64,000 nucleotides of DNA from Platynereis dumerilii (Eukaryota > Annelida > Polychaeta > Phyllodocida > Nereididae), in assembly GCA_026936325.1 (NCBI GenBank), contig JAPTHN010000190.1, positions 310,001-374,000 on the forward strand, read 5' to 3'. Under the pieces are notes generated by a model. It ran no database searches. It was not told the DNA's origin and was given only the letters and a program-made list of their open reading frames with translations. Of the stretch, positions 13,766-22,965 are shown in pieces. Both the position numbers and the translations under genes were made by a program. Each line of letters begins with the position of its first letter. Positions within the stretch are counted from its first letter, which is position 1.

Positions 13766-14425
13766 AGGCCCCATTTAAGCATGTAACTCCCGGAACTCCT
13801 TGACGTCCTGCAACTCCCGCTATGTCCCACTAACTCCCGCTAACTCCTGCTAACTCCCGTAACTCCCGCTAACTCCTGCTAACTCCCGTAGCTCCCACTA
13901 ACTCCCGCTAACTCCTGCTAACTCCCGCTAACTCCCGTAACTCCCACTAACTCCTGCAACTCCCACTAACTCCCATAACTCCTGCCAACTCCCACTAACT
14001 CCCATAACTCCCACTAACTCCCACTAACTCTCGAAACTCCCACTAACTCCCGCCAACTCCTGCTAACTCCCATAACTCCCACTAACTCCCGCAACTCCCA
14101 CCAACTCCCGCAACTCCCACCAACTCCCGCAACTCCCACTAACTCCCGCCAACTCCTGATAACTCCCATAACTCCCACTAACTCCCGTAACTCCCGCTAA
14201 CACCTGCTAACTCCTGCTAACTCCCACCAACTCCCTCCACTCCCACTAAGTCCCGTAACTCCCACTAACTCCCGATAACTCCTGCTAATTCCCGTAACTC
14301 CCATAACTCCCCCTAACTCCTCCTAACTCCCACTAACTCCTGTAACTCCCACTAACTCCTGTGACTCCCACTAACTCCCGTAACTCCCACTTACTCCCGC
14401 TTACTCCCGTAACTCCCATAACTCC
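13766..14425 (+). mobile_element. TIR element with minisatellite core, left copy
   Basis: Starts directly after CACAGT (13760-13765). Its first 26 bp (13766-13791, starting AGGCCCCATTTAAGC) are the exact reverse complement of 29649-29674. The inner end of this repeat, GTAACTCCC, leads straight into a C-rich minisatellite of 9- and 10-bp units (ACTCCCGTA / ACTCCCGCTA and variants). The array ends in ACTCCAAAAAATAATTA with no right terminal repeat. The G-rich strand reads TTAGCGGGAG-like, with a GGG run every 9-10 nt, so G-quadruplex potential is plausible. No protein is encoded. Confidence 0.85.
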
Positions 14426-16651
14426 AAAAAATAATTACCCTCGGCAATGTATACATCTTTCAATGATACGGATAACGGGCGTCCCACTTGTGTATTAGGA
14501 GTAATGCCGTAATTATGGGATGTTTACTTTTTATTTTTTTGACATTATTGTATCTTTTATCCTAGTTGTGCCTTTTAGGGGTTTAATCCTCATGAGATTA
14601 ATACTTTTCTCACAATTATTGAAAAATGTGAAAAAAATATTTATTTGTGCATTGGGTGTCAAGCCAAAACTAAGGCATGCATATTTATAATTTTTGGGTA
14701 GGCCTAAATATGGTATCTTCTATCCCTGTTGAGCCTTTTAAGGGTCTAATCCCCATGACATTAATACTTTTTCTCAGAATCATTGAAAGACATGAAACAT
14801 TGTTTTTTGTTTGTTTCTGGGACAGAACTAAAGAACAAAAACTACTGTACTTTTGACACTGAAATTTGCATATTGTAAGCATTAAATACCCAAGATGTGT
14901 TTTTTTGTGGGTCTAAGTGCTCTGAGAAAGTTGAACGGACAACAATTTAACAAAAATATGAAAAAATACTATTATTTTAAACCTGTATGATTCAGTCAAT
15001 TTTGGAGTTAAATCTATGAAATTTTCCAATTAGGTGTCTAACATATGCCTCTTTAACATTTCAACTCAGTTGGAATGTTGGTCCTATGAATATAAAAACC
15101 CAACAATTAGAAAAAATCCCAATTTTCCAACATTTCTGCGTGAAAAGCCAAAATGATAATGGGTAAATTATTTAACTTTAAAGCTTAGTTGTAGTTAGAC
15201 ACACTATGGATTAATATTCACAGCCATTGCATGAATTATTGCAACATTTTCCATTGAAATTTGTGATTTAAAATGCAAAAAATTGTTAAAATGTCTATTT
15301 ACTCTCCATTTCATTCTGAAATTTTTTTTGTCGAAATAAACCTCACATGTTTCATCATCATCATGCTAATTTTGAACACTATGAAAATTTTTATTCACAG
15401 CAGAAGTCAATATTAACAAAATTAGATAAATATTGAGGATTTTCAGATAATCATATATCAGTCAATAGTTGGCCCTGGTCAATCAAATTTGCCACAATAA
15501 TGACTGAATTTAAAATTGTGTACCACTCCTCATCAAACATTATCAATAGGAAATATTAAATTATATATATATATGTGGACTTTCAAAGCACTAACTAAGT
15601 ATATACAACATGCATTTGTTTGTTAATATTTTAAAATGTTGACACTAAATCTTTAACTCCCAATTATAACTTTATGGCTAATATCTAAACTCAGTGATTT
15701 AAATTTTAGAAGATTAAGTAATGTCAGCCCCTTTTATTTAGTTATTTGCATGAAAATTAAATGTGAATGAATCAGACAGATTGGCTTTTGTTGAATGGAG
15801 CACTGTTGAAGTCTTGATTATGTAATGTTATGTCACTGGGTAATTGTCTTCCCTGCTAATCCTTTCAATGACTGAAGCCAAGATCACTGGGGTAAAACTA
15901 CAGTGGATATCAGGCTTGGCTACTCCATGTCTCTGCATTGCGTAATTGTTACATAATCTTATGTCAGTCACAGTTGGTGGTTAAGTGGCTGGCTAATATG
16001 CAGAACATATCAAAAGCAGCAGTCATGAAATTATGGAGATATTTTAATGAAGAAAAATGCTTTCAATATATAATTTTCCAAAATCTCCTTTTATTAGTTA
16101 AAATCTACTTTATTCTGCAAATGTTCATGTTACCTTACTTTATTTTTCTTCCCTAAAATGGCCATACACTCAATACTGTAATGATTATCATTAGTTTTTA
16201 AAGTATATTTTTATTAAAATAAACATAAAATGTATATCAGTTGTGAAAATCATGACAAAATGGAAATGGCCTTTTTAAAAATCTTATTATTGTTAGACAA
16301 CTACATGGTATGACTGACTTATTGTCTCAATCATATAGGCCAAAAGGAAATATTGATAGAGAAAAAAACTCAAATCATAAATATATTCAGATAAAAATAG
16401 TTTCCCATGGAGATTGGTGGCTGAAATATCATAAGCTGTCAAGTCAATCTGAATTCCTAAATTGATAATGGCCTTATTTTTCACCTTAATTATTGTCTGT
16501 GCCCACGTATTAACTGTTCTCCAATCTTTTTTTTGGGGGGGGCGGCCTGTCTTACTCCCTTCCCAACCTCCCCCCCCCCAACCTGCGGAATAGCCTGCTG
16601 AATAGCCGAGGGTATGCTGCTGCGCAGCTTATGTTTTTTTATTATCTTTTG
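14426..16651. other. AT-rich non-coding DNA with a local direct repeat
   Basis: No gene seen. There is a diverged direct repeat of about 90 bp at 14560-14640 and 14690-14780 (shared GTATCTTYTATCC and TTAATACTTTT). The interval is bracketed by CCCTCGGCAAT (14438-14448) and its near reverse complement ATAGCCGAGGG (16602-16612), which may be the ends of an old element of about 2.2 kb. That assignment is weak. C and G runs lie near 16536 and 16571. Confidence 0.4.
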
Positions 16652-17300
16652 TTACTATCCTTCCAGAAAGTATGTGGAAAGTTAGTTTTTTTTCTTGCAA
16701 TGTGGAAGTGTGACATCATATGCCAATTCCCATAGACTAGCATTGGAATCCAGGGGTTCCAGATGAGGTCACAGGTTGTTCAGCCAATCATGGCTCACTC
16801 TGCAAAGGATGTCATATCAAATCTGTGAGGTGGTACACTGGCATAGCAGTTCATGTTATGTGTGTACAAGTAAAGTAAGACATTTACAAGCTGTGTAAGT
16901 CAATAAACAACTGTTGCTCATAAACTGCCTAATCTGAATGCTGCTTTCTGTTAGCTGTCAGTGGCACAGCTAGGATGTCTCAAGTAGGGATACACAGTTG
17001 TTTTTGCAGATTATTTGTTGGATGGATTCACTCTTCTAGGAAAGACAGGGAGGATCGACTCTGTGACCATTTCTAGCTATGCCCCTGCTGGCTACATCAC
17101 ATTGTGTTTCATTTGTTATGCTTGGTAAGACTTTCATACTGTGTCACATACCATATATGGCTATTCTCTATACTACATCATATACCAACACTGCATCACA
17201 CTTCAAACCACAGCCAATCACGATGCCCCAGCAGTGTGAGGTCACATACCAATTTTGCAAGATTTTTTCAATTTCTACATACTTTCTGGAAGGATAGTAA
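16652..17300. mobile_element. MITE-like element with 24-bp perfect TIRs
   Basis: The left end 16652-16675 (starting TTACTATCCTTCCAG) is the exact reverse complement of the right end 17277-17300 (ending CTGGAAGGATAGTAA). It is 649 bp long. The interior has loosely inverted segments such as CAGCCAATCATGGC and CAGCCAATCACGATG but no transposase. A clean target duplication is not visible, so I do not assign a superfamily. The 87- and 72-codon frames at its right end run across the terminal repeat and are not genes. Confidence 0.8.
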
Positions 17301-17489
17301 ACAGGAACTAAAACAGAAAAAAAAAGGTTGCACTACTAACCTAAAAACACATATTTTCAGAATGTAAAACAAGGTAACTTCATAAATAAGGGATGTAAAG
17401 TGCTACTCCCTCTCCCCCCCCCCTTGCTTAGCCGGTTTACAGTTATTCCGGCAAAGTCTGAAATTATGTGGAATCCGAGCGACATGTCA

Positions 17490-17575
17490 GCATCAATCCT
17501 CCGTGTTGTAGTGGTAAGGGCGTTGAGCCAGCAACTGAGACCTCCTGGGTTCAAGACATTTTCAAGTTAAACTTT
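17490..17575 (+). repeat. tRNA-like (SINE-head) sequence, decayed
   Basis: GTAGTGGTAAGGGCG resembles a polymerase III A box. About 45 nt later GGGTTCAAGAC resembles a B box. The arms do not fold into a convincing cloverleaf, and no 3' tail is evident. It is most likely a decayed tRNA-derived SINE head. Confidence 0.4.
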
Positions 17576-18639
17576 TTTTAAAGTCACCCAATCAAAGCCT
17601 TCTGAAGCACCTAGATGGATCCACAGCACACAAAAAAGCCTTAAAGCAACATTTTTAATATATATATAAACAGTGACAAAAGTGCAAGAACATGCATTCA
17701 ACTGATACGCAAAATATTCCTAATTCTAATCACTGCTACATGCTACATTAGTAACCTGCGAGCTAAACTGCATGCAGAAAGCACAAATCTAGCAGATGAC
17801 AGTGGTTTTATAGGATTAAGTCCGGGAGAAAATAGACAGCTGTGCTCTGATTGGTTGACTTAATGCAGGTGAACGTTGAAGTACAGGCTGCAGGCCAGCA
17901 ACTACTATGGAAACTGGTGAAAATGGAGTAGATTAGCATTACTATGGCAGTGACATGGGCTAAGATTGCTCCGGTAAGTGCTCACAGAGAAAAGCCTCAG
18001 ATTTTTGGCGGGAAAAGCTGGAACACTGCATTGTTCGGGTGCCGGTGGCAGTTTAATGCCTTTCCGGATGCCTTGCCCGTCGAATAGCAAGGTTTTGTGA
18101 TTCTAGGCCTCTGCATAGGCCTATGTGGCCCATTATGGGATTTGCATGCTAAAAGATAGGAAAACAGACCTTCCAGTCAGAATCAACCAGGAGGTATCAG
18201 GGTGAAATGTCTTGATATATTACTTAACAACACTACTAGAGCAGCATTTCCTGCAAAAATGATCAAAATCGCATCATTTCTCAGCCCGCAAAATGCCAAA
18301 AACCTCCATTTTTGCACTTTTTGAAAAAAATTCCCCTCTCACGGCAAATTAGGTCAGAGGCCCCGAAAGTGGCACTGAAACATTTCCAGCGTTCGGGAAC
18401 ATGACCCTGCACTACACAACAGTTACATTACACCAAACTGGCCCGATAACGGGTGGTGAAGTTTTGTCACCGCCCTGCGGTTACTAGCTACCAGTGTTAC
18501 TAACGTTACTTTTACACTTACAGAAAACCAGTGATTATCCAATGGTTGCCTCCCCCCTTAAATGCTGATTTTTGCCAATGATAAACAGGTATTTGCTGAA
18601 ATTCCAGTGGTCAACTAGCTGTATATAAAAATTTGAAAA
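17576..18639. other. non-coding spacer before the telomere/Penelope array
   Basis: Nothing recognised. It is slightly richer in GC than its surroundings. The 61-codon minus-strand frame at 17905-18090 has no known motif. Confidence 0.4.
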
Positions 18640-18652
18640 GCAAGATTTATCT

Positions 18653-18694
18653 TAAACCCCAACCCCAACCCTATCCCTAACCCCAACCCTTTTA
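18653..18694 (+). repeat. telomere-type tract 1
   Basis: Degenerate CCCCAA/CCCTAA repeats that open the array and precede a 5'-truncated PLE endonuclease fragment. Confidence 0.85.
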
Positions 18695-19385
18695 GGGCCA
18701 GAATGATAGCTCACTTCAGTGCTATCCATAGAAAACACTCCACCAAAATAGAACAACACTTTTCAAGCCCAGATCACTCCCGGGCAGATCTCTGGATTTC
18801 GGTGTTAGAAACTTCCAAGCCAAGCAAACAATTGGATAAGCTTGAATTGGGATGGATAGATAGACTCAATACAGTGAACAATGGCCTTAACATGCAAGAC
18901 GGAAACCCAGTATGGGACATTTCTCCATTCATTCTTCAGTATCACCCGCTGGCTTCCAAACTAGCCAAAATTGTCAATGAGTGGTGGAACCAATTCAAAA
19001 TGGATAACCCATCCACAATAAAAAGACATCCCATTAAGGGACCGTTCAGAATTTATGACTGGGGGGGGGTGGACTTTCTACGCACAAAGTCCCCGAAATG
19101 ACGCAAATCTGTACGCATGGCCATGTATAACAGTATTTATATGTGTGTATTGCTTTGTATGTCGAGGGGGGATACTAAAAATACGCGTAAAACCTAAGGG
19201 TGAGGTACTAAAAATCTACGTGAAACTCAAGGGGGGGGGTATCAATTTTTGAGGGAGGTTCCAGCAAAATTCCCACCCCCGCCAGTCATAAATTCTGAAC
19301 GGTCCCTAATATCATTCAGGCCTTTGCCAAAAACAAGAGCCTTTCTCAAACTTAAGTCAGGTCAATGCTTGTCCAGCTCGAAGAA
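18695..19385 (+). pseudogene. Penelope-like endonuclease 3' fragment, second subfamily, split by a MITE
   Basis: The frame from 18703 reads IAHFSAIHRKHS, then QHFSSPDHS and LDKLELGWIDRLNTVNNGLN. This corresponds to the part of a PLE GIY-YIG domain after the YVGQT motif, including the conserved His of the HF..PDH block and the Glu-containing LELGWI helix. The GIY-YIG core itself is missing. After the MITE at 19036-19308 the same protein continues as AFAKNKSLSQT. It differs clearly from the other units (IAHMSSIRRKS), so it derives from a related but distinct subfamily. It is a non-functional relic. Confidence 0.85.
19036..19308. mobile_element. MITE of about 272 bp inside a Penelope fragment
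   Basis: Left AGGGACCGTTCAGAATTTAT and right ATAAATTCTGAACGGTCCCT are exact reverse complements, and the match extends inward to GACTGG/CCAGTC (about 26 bp). Left flank is TTA, right flank is AAT; the target duplication is unclear (TA- or TTAA-type possible). The interior has long G runs, a MITE-like size and no transposase. It separates two parts of one PLE reading frame, so it inserted after that copy was laid down. Confidence 0.85.
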
Positions 19386-19419
19386 TAAATTACCCTAAAA
19401 ACTAGCCTTAACTTCATCA

Positions 19420-19490
19420 GACCTTAAACCTAATCCTAAACCCTAAACCTAAAACTAGCCCTAACCCTAAACGAGCCCTAACCCTAAATC
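19420..19490 (+). repeat. telomere-type tract 2
   Basis: CCCTAA with variants (CCTTAA, CCTAAT) and the interruption AAACGAGCCC that recurs in later tracts. Confidence 0.85.
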
Positions 19491-19619
19491 AAAACTTTCA
19501 GATAAAGCTAAATAGGCTATTCAGCCACATTTTCCATTTGCCTGTGCCAGTGCATGGTTAAGTTGGGATTTTAGGGAGATGGGCTGAGATAAGTTTCTTT
19601 TTTGAGAATCTTAACTCAA
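19491..19619 (+). repeat. tail-only unit 1
   Basis: A short unit beginning ATCAAAACTTTCAGATAAAG and ending CTTAACTCAATAAA before CCCTAA. It shares the ...AAATAGGCTAT..CAGCCACATTTTCC... tail with the long PLE units but lacks their coding part. Confidence 0.85.
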
Positions 19620-19660
19620 TAAACCCTAACCCTAAACGAGCCCTAACCCTAACCCTAAAT
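19620..19660 (+). repeat. telomere-type tract 3
   Basis: CCCTAA repeats with the AAACGAGCCC interruption, separating two tail-only units. Confidence 0.88.
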
Positions 19661-19789
19661 CAAAACTTTCAGATAAAGCTAAATAGGCTATCCAGCCACA
19701 TTTTCCATTTGCCTGTGCCAGTGCATGGTTAAGTTGGGATTTTAGGGGGATGGGCTGAGATAAGTTTCTTTTTTGAGGAACTTAACTCA
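19661..19789 (+). repeat. tail-only unit 2
   Basis: Nearly identical to 19491-19619; tail-only units 1 and 2 form a tandem pair with a period of about 173 bp including telomeric repeats. Confidence 0.88.
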
Positions 19790-19838
19790 ATAAACCCTAA
19801 CCCTAACCCTAAACGAGCACTAACCCTAACCCTAAATC
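19790..19838 (+). repeat. telomere-type tract 4
   Basis: CCCTAA repeats with AAACGAGCAC, followed directly by the common 5' breakpoint of the long PLE units. Confidence 0.88.
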
Positions 19839-20667
19839 TAGGTGATATTTGAGGAAAATCAAATCCCAAATCAAAGGACAGTATTTCCCTCCAGAGGAGT
19901 ATACTGGCATGAACCCTTGAATAGAAATCACCCTGTGAATATAAATTCAAAGCAGATTAGATTATTTGCCAATGGCAACTGCAATACCAAAACAGCCATC
20001 TATCTGCTGGGTTGCAGACAATGTCCTCAAAAATACTATGTGGGACAAACAATCAACCTGAGAAATAGGTTTATCGCACACATGAGTTCAATTAGAAGAA
20101 AAAGTGACAAAAAAGTACATCAACACTTTGACTCTCCGAATCACACATGTGAAGATTTAACTATAACAGTTTTGGAAATTCCTAAATCACAAAAGCAAGA
20201 AATTTTGGATAAACTTGAAAGAAAATGGATCACAAAACTTGATACTTTTCATTCAGGCCTGAATTCAGATGCAGGCAACCCTGAAAAGGATTTTTGTACT
20301 TTTATTCTACAGTACAATCCACTCTCAACTAAACTTACAAATATTGCTAAGATTGGTTAGAAAAATTCTGCCAGAATAACTCTAGATACAAAAAACACCC
20401 GGTTTCATTAATAACAGCAATTGCTAAAAACAAGAATTTGTCTCAAACTTTGGTCAGGTCATTGCTCAAATAAGTCCCTACATGTATGGGGCCTGGAGGC
20501 CACCATGCCTCATTATATAACTACTTTTTGCCTACAAATAGTTGTAGGCGGACCTAAATAGGCTATCCAGTCACATTTTCCATTTACCTGTGCCAGTGCA
20601 TGGTTAAGTTGGGACTTTAGGGAGATGGGCTGAGATAAGTTTCTTTTTTGAGAATCTTAACTCAATA
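19839..20667 (+). pseudogene. Penelope-like GIY-YIG endonuclease unit (P1)
   Basis: The open frame 19842-20360 encodes a PLE endonuclease domain: AIYLLGCRQCPQKYYVGQT is the GIY..YIG-type core, followed by LRNRFIAH (conserved Arg and His), HQHFDSPNH, and LDKLERKWITKLDT with the conserved Glu. The domain nicks DNA for target-primed reverse transcription in EN+ Penelope-like elements. No reverse transcriptase precedes it; telomeric repeats do. After the frame comes a shared 3' tail of about 300 bp ending CTCAATAAA and then CCCTAA. It is one of four units with the same 5' breakpoint. It is a fragment and cannot be autonomous. Confidence 0.9.
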
Positions 20668-20712
20668 AACCCTAACCCTAACCCCAACCCTAACCCTAAC
20701 CCCAACCCTAAG
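20668..20712 (+). repeat. telomere-type tract 5
   Basis: Mixed CCCTAA and CCCCAA units after P1, ending at CCCTAAGCTAGCC. Confidence 0.88.
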
Positions 20713-22629
20713 CTAGCCAGAGCCTGGTAATAAATTGACAAAATAATGGAATTTGATCATAAATAATATTTTTATAAATGTTGACTAAAAATTATTTACT
20801 GAAACTAGCCTAATTACTATTTTCTTTAATTTGTGATATGAAACCTTTCATCTACACCATATGTCTTATCCAAATTAAATCAAAGATATCTAATAGCACT
20901 TCCATATATCTGATTACAATTGATGTTCCTTTGTGAACTATAAAGGCAAAACACTCAAAGGAGTTGAGCAATTAGTTATCTCAATTAGTCACTTTCAAAG
21001 GATAGCCTAATTGAACTTAACCATTTTGTCAACTCTCTTGTGACACCAAAGAATTGCAATTAACTTCTTTCAAACATAAATTCATTGTTCCATTGTGAAC
21101 TATAAAGGCAAGACACTCAAAGGAGTGGAGCAATTGATTATCTCAATTAGTCACTTTAAAAGGATAGCCTAATTGCACTTAACCATTTTGACAATTCTCT
21201 TGTGACACCAAGAATTCCAATCCACTTCTTTCAAACAGAAATTCACATTTTCAACATATAACTGTCAAATCTGAGCTATAGAAGATTAATATCAAGATAA
21301 TTGTTGGCCTTTATTGACATACTTTTAATTCATTTAAAAACTAAGTTCAACCATTTTTATTTCAAGCGGTTGAAAAATCCATATTTTATTTTGCTTCATT
21401 TTACTCCATCACAGAAAACATGTCTTATTCATTTCTTCAAAATATCCTGATGTTTAAATTATTATTCAAATAATTGTTGGTCTTTATTGACACAATTTTA
21501 ATTCATTTAAAAACAACATTCAGCCATTTTTATTTCAAACAGATGAAAATACATATTTATATATTTTCAATTTACGGCATCACAGAAAAACATATTTTGT
21601 GCCATAGCAAAAAAACATGCTTTTATATTTGGATTCTTTCCATTCTTTTCTATTTATCCATTATCTTATCATATTTAATGTTGACTTCTTTAGTTTAATC
21701 TTCAAATAGACCAGCAAAATCCTTTCCTTTTAAACCTGAGATGTATAGAAACATGACATCCAGAAAAATAACCATTTATAAGCAAAATCAAAACATTTAA
21801 AAAGTAGCAGCAGCATATCATTAGGAATATAAAAGTTAATAAACAGCTCCAGTAATTTAATAAATAATTTACTCATTTCAAGAAAATTATTATTTTCTGT
21901 TTTTGAAATGGGGAACTCCTTCCATGGTTCAATGCATCAGTGCACACAATCATTACTGGAGCATAAAAGCAGCATCAGAGCAGGCAATAATCATTCTCAC
22001 TTTGACTAGCTGATGAAGAACAACAGTTCGAAACGTCCTAGTTGCCTCCTGCTGAACAGAGATTTGCTGCTGACTGCTACATTGACTAAGTATCACTGAG
22101 TCTTATATTTCTAGAATTTTCCTATTGTTTCATATTTTATGCTATTATTGTCATTTTCTAAACTTGAAATTCATGTCAAGACTTAGTTTCTTTTCAGTGT
22201 AGCACCAGCACCTCCCTGTGCAGCAGTCTACCAAGACTCTTGGGGACAGGTATCCTGCCTTCCAAGGCCTATAAAATTAAATCTTTTTTTTTTTCTAATA
22301 ATAATTTTTTATTTTTGCCTTTTCGGTCTAAGTCTAGTATACAGTTTACATTTGGTAAAATAAGAAGAAAAAGTATATTTTAAAATTAAGATTTTTTAAG
22401 TAGGCCTAACCTGTAATAAAGCCTATTTTGCATCTATCCTTTAGCAGAATCAAAATTGAGCACTGTGTTGTACAGTCTTTATCAAGACTCTTTTTCGTCA
22501 ACACACCTCACATTTTTAAGGGCTCTTTTATTCCAAATTAACATTTCAAAGCCCTTCATTTCATTTGTTTCATTTATTTGAATAACAAATTTTGCTTTTC
22601 AGTTCCAATCAAAAATTGATTTTTTTTAG
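20713..22629 (+). other. non-coding segment with hammerhead motif, possibly a Penelope terminal region
   Basis: This block joins a telomeric tract on its left and the middle of a PLE unit on its right (CTGCAAGAATAACTC from 22632). It contains two diverged direct repeats: 20925-21065 with 21075-21240 (TATAAAGGCAARACACTCAA), and 21296-21430 with 21470-21600 (ATAATTGTTGG..TTTATTGACA). A type I hammerhead motif lies at 22004-22043. Hammerheads are known from the terminal repeats (pLTRs) of Penelope-like elements, so the segment may be a PLE end. That is inference; no RT frame is present. Confidence 0.5.
22004..22043 (+). ncRNA. minimal type I hammerhead ribozyme motif
   Basis: GACTAG (22004-22009) pairs with CTAGTT (22038-22043) as stem I, with one G-U pair. 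CTGATGA (22010-22016) is the invariant core. One extra A follows, then GAAC (22018-22021) pairs with GTTC (22026-22029) around the loop AACA as stem II. GAAA (22030-22033) completes the core. The cleavage triplet is GTC (22035-22037), so cutting is predicted after 22037. Stem III would be AC/GT with no loop, as in the minimal hammerheads reported in Penelope-like elements and animal retrozymes, which are thought to act as dimers. All invariant core bases are present. The extra A before stem II is the one departure. Confidence 0.8.
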
Positions 22630-22914
22630 ATCTGCAAGAATAACTCTAGATACAAAAAGCACCCAGTTTCATTAATAACAGCAAATGCTAAAAACAAGAA
22701 TTTGTCTCAAACTTTGGTCAGGTCATTGCTCAAATAAGTCCCTACATGTATGGGGCCTGGTATATAACTACTTTTTGCCTACAAATAGTTGTAGGCGGAT
22801 CTAAATAGGCTATCCAGTCACATTTTCCATTTGCCTGTGCCAGTGCATGGTTAAGTTGGGACTTTAGGGAGATGGGCTGAGATAAGTTTCTTTTTTGAGA
22901 ATCTTAACTCAATA
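22630..22914 (+). pseudogene. Penelope unit 3' part (P2, 5'-truncated)
   Basis: Begins mid-frame at CTGCAAGAATAACTC, reads through the C-terminal ANAKNKNLSQTLVRSLLK end of the PLE protein, and continues into the standard tail to CTCAATAAA. The endonuclease core is absent. It is nearly identical to the same portion of the neighbouring units. Confidence 0.85.
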
Positions 22915-22965
22915 AACCCCAACCCTAACCCCAACCCTAAACGAGCACTAACCCTAACCCTAAAT
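22915..22965 (+). repeat. telomere-type tract 6
   Basis: CCCCAA/CCCTAA repeats with the AAACGAGCAC interruption before the common 5' breakpoint of P3. Confidence 0.88.

Noticed and set aside
13792-14420. Regular short repeats as a possible CRISPR array
   Set aside because: The 9/10-bp units are contiguous with no unique spacers, and the context is a eukaryotic transposon; this is a minisatellite.
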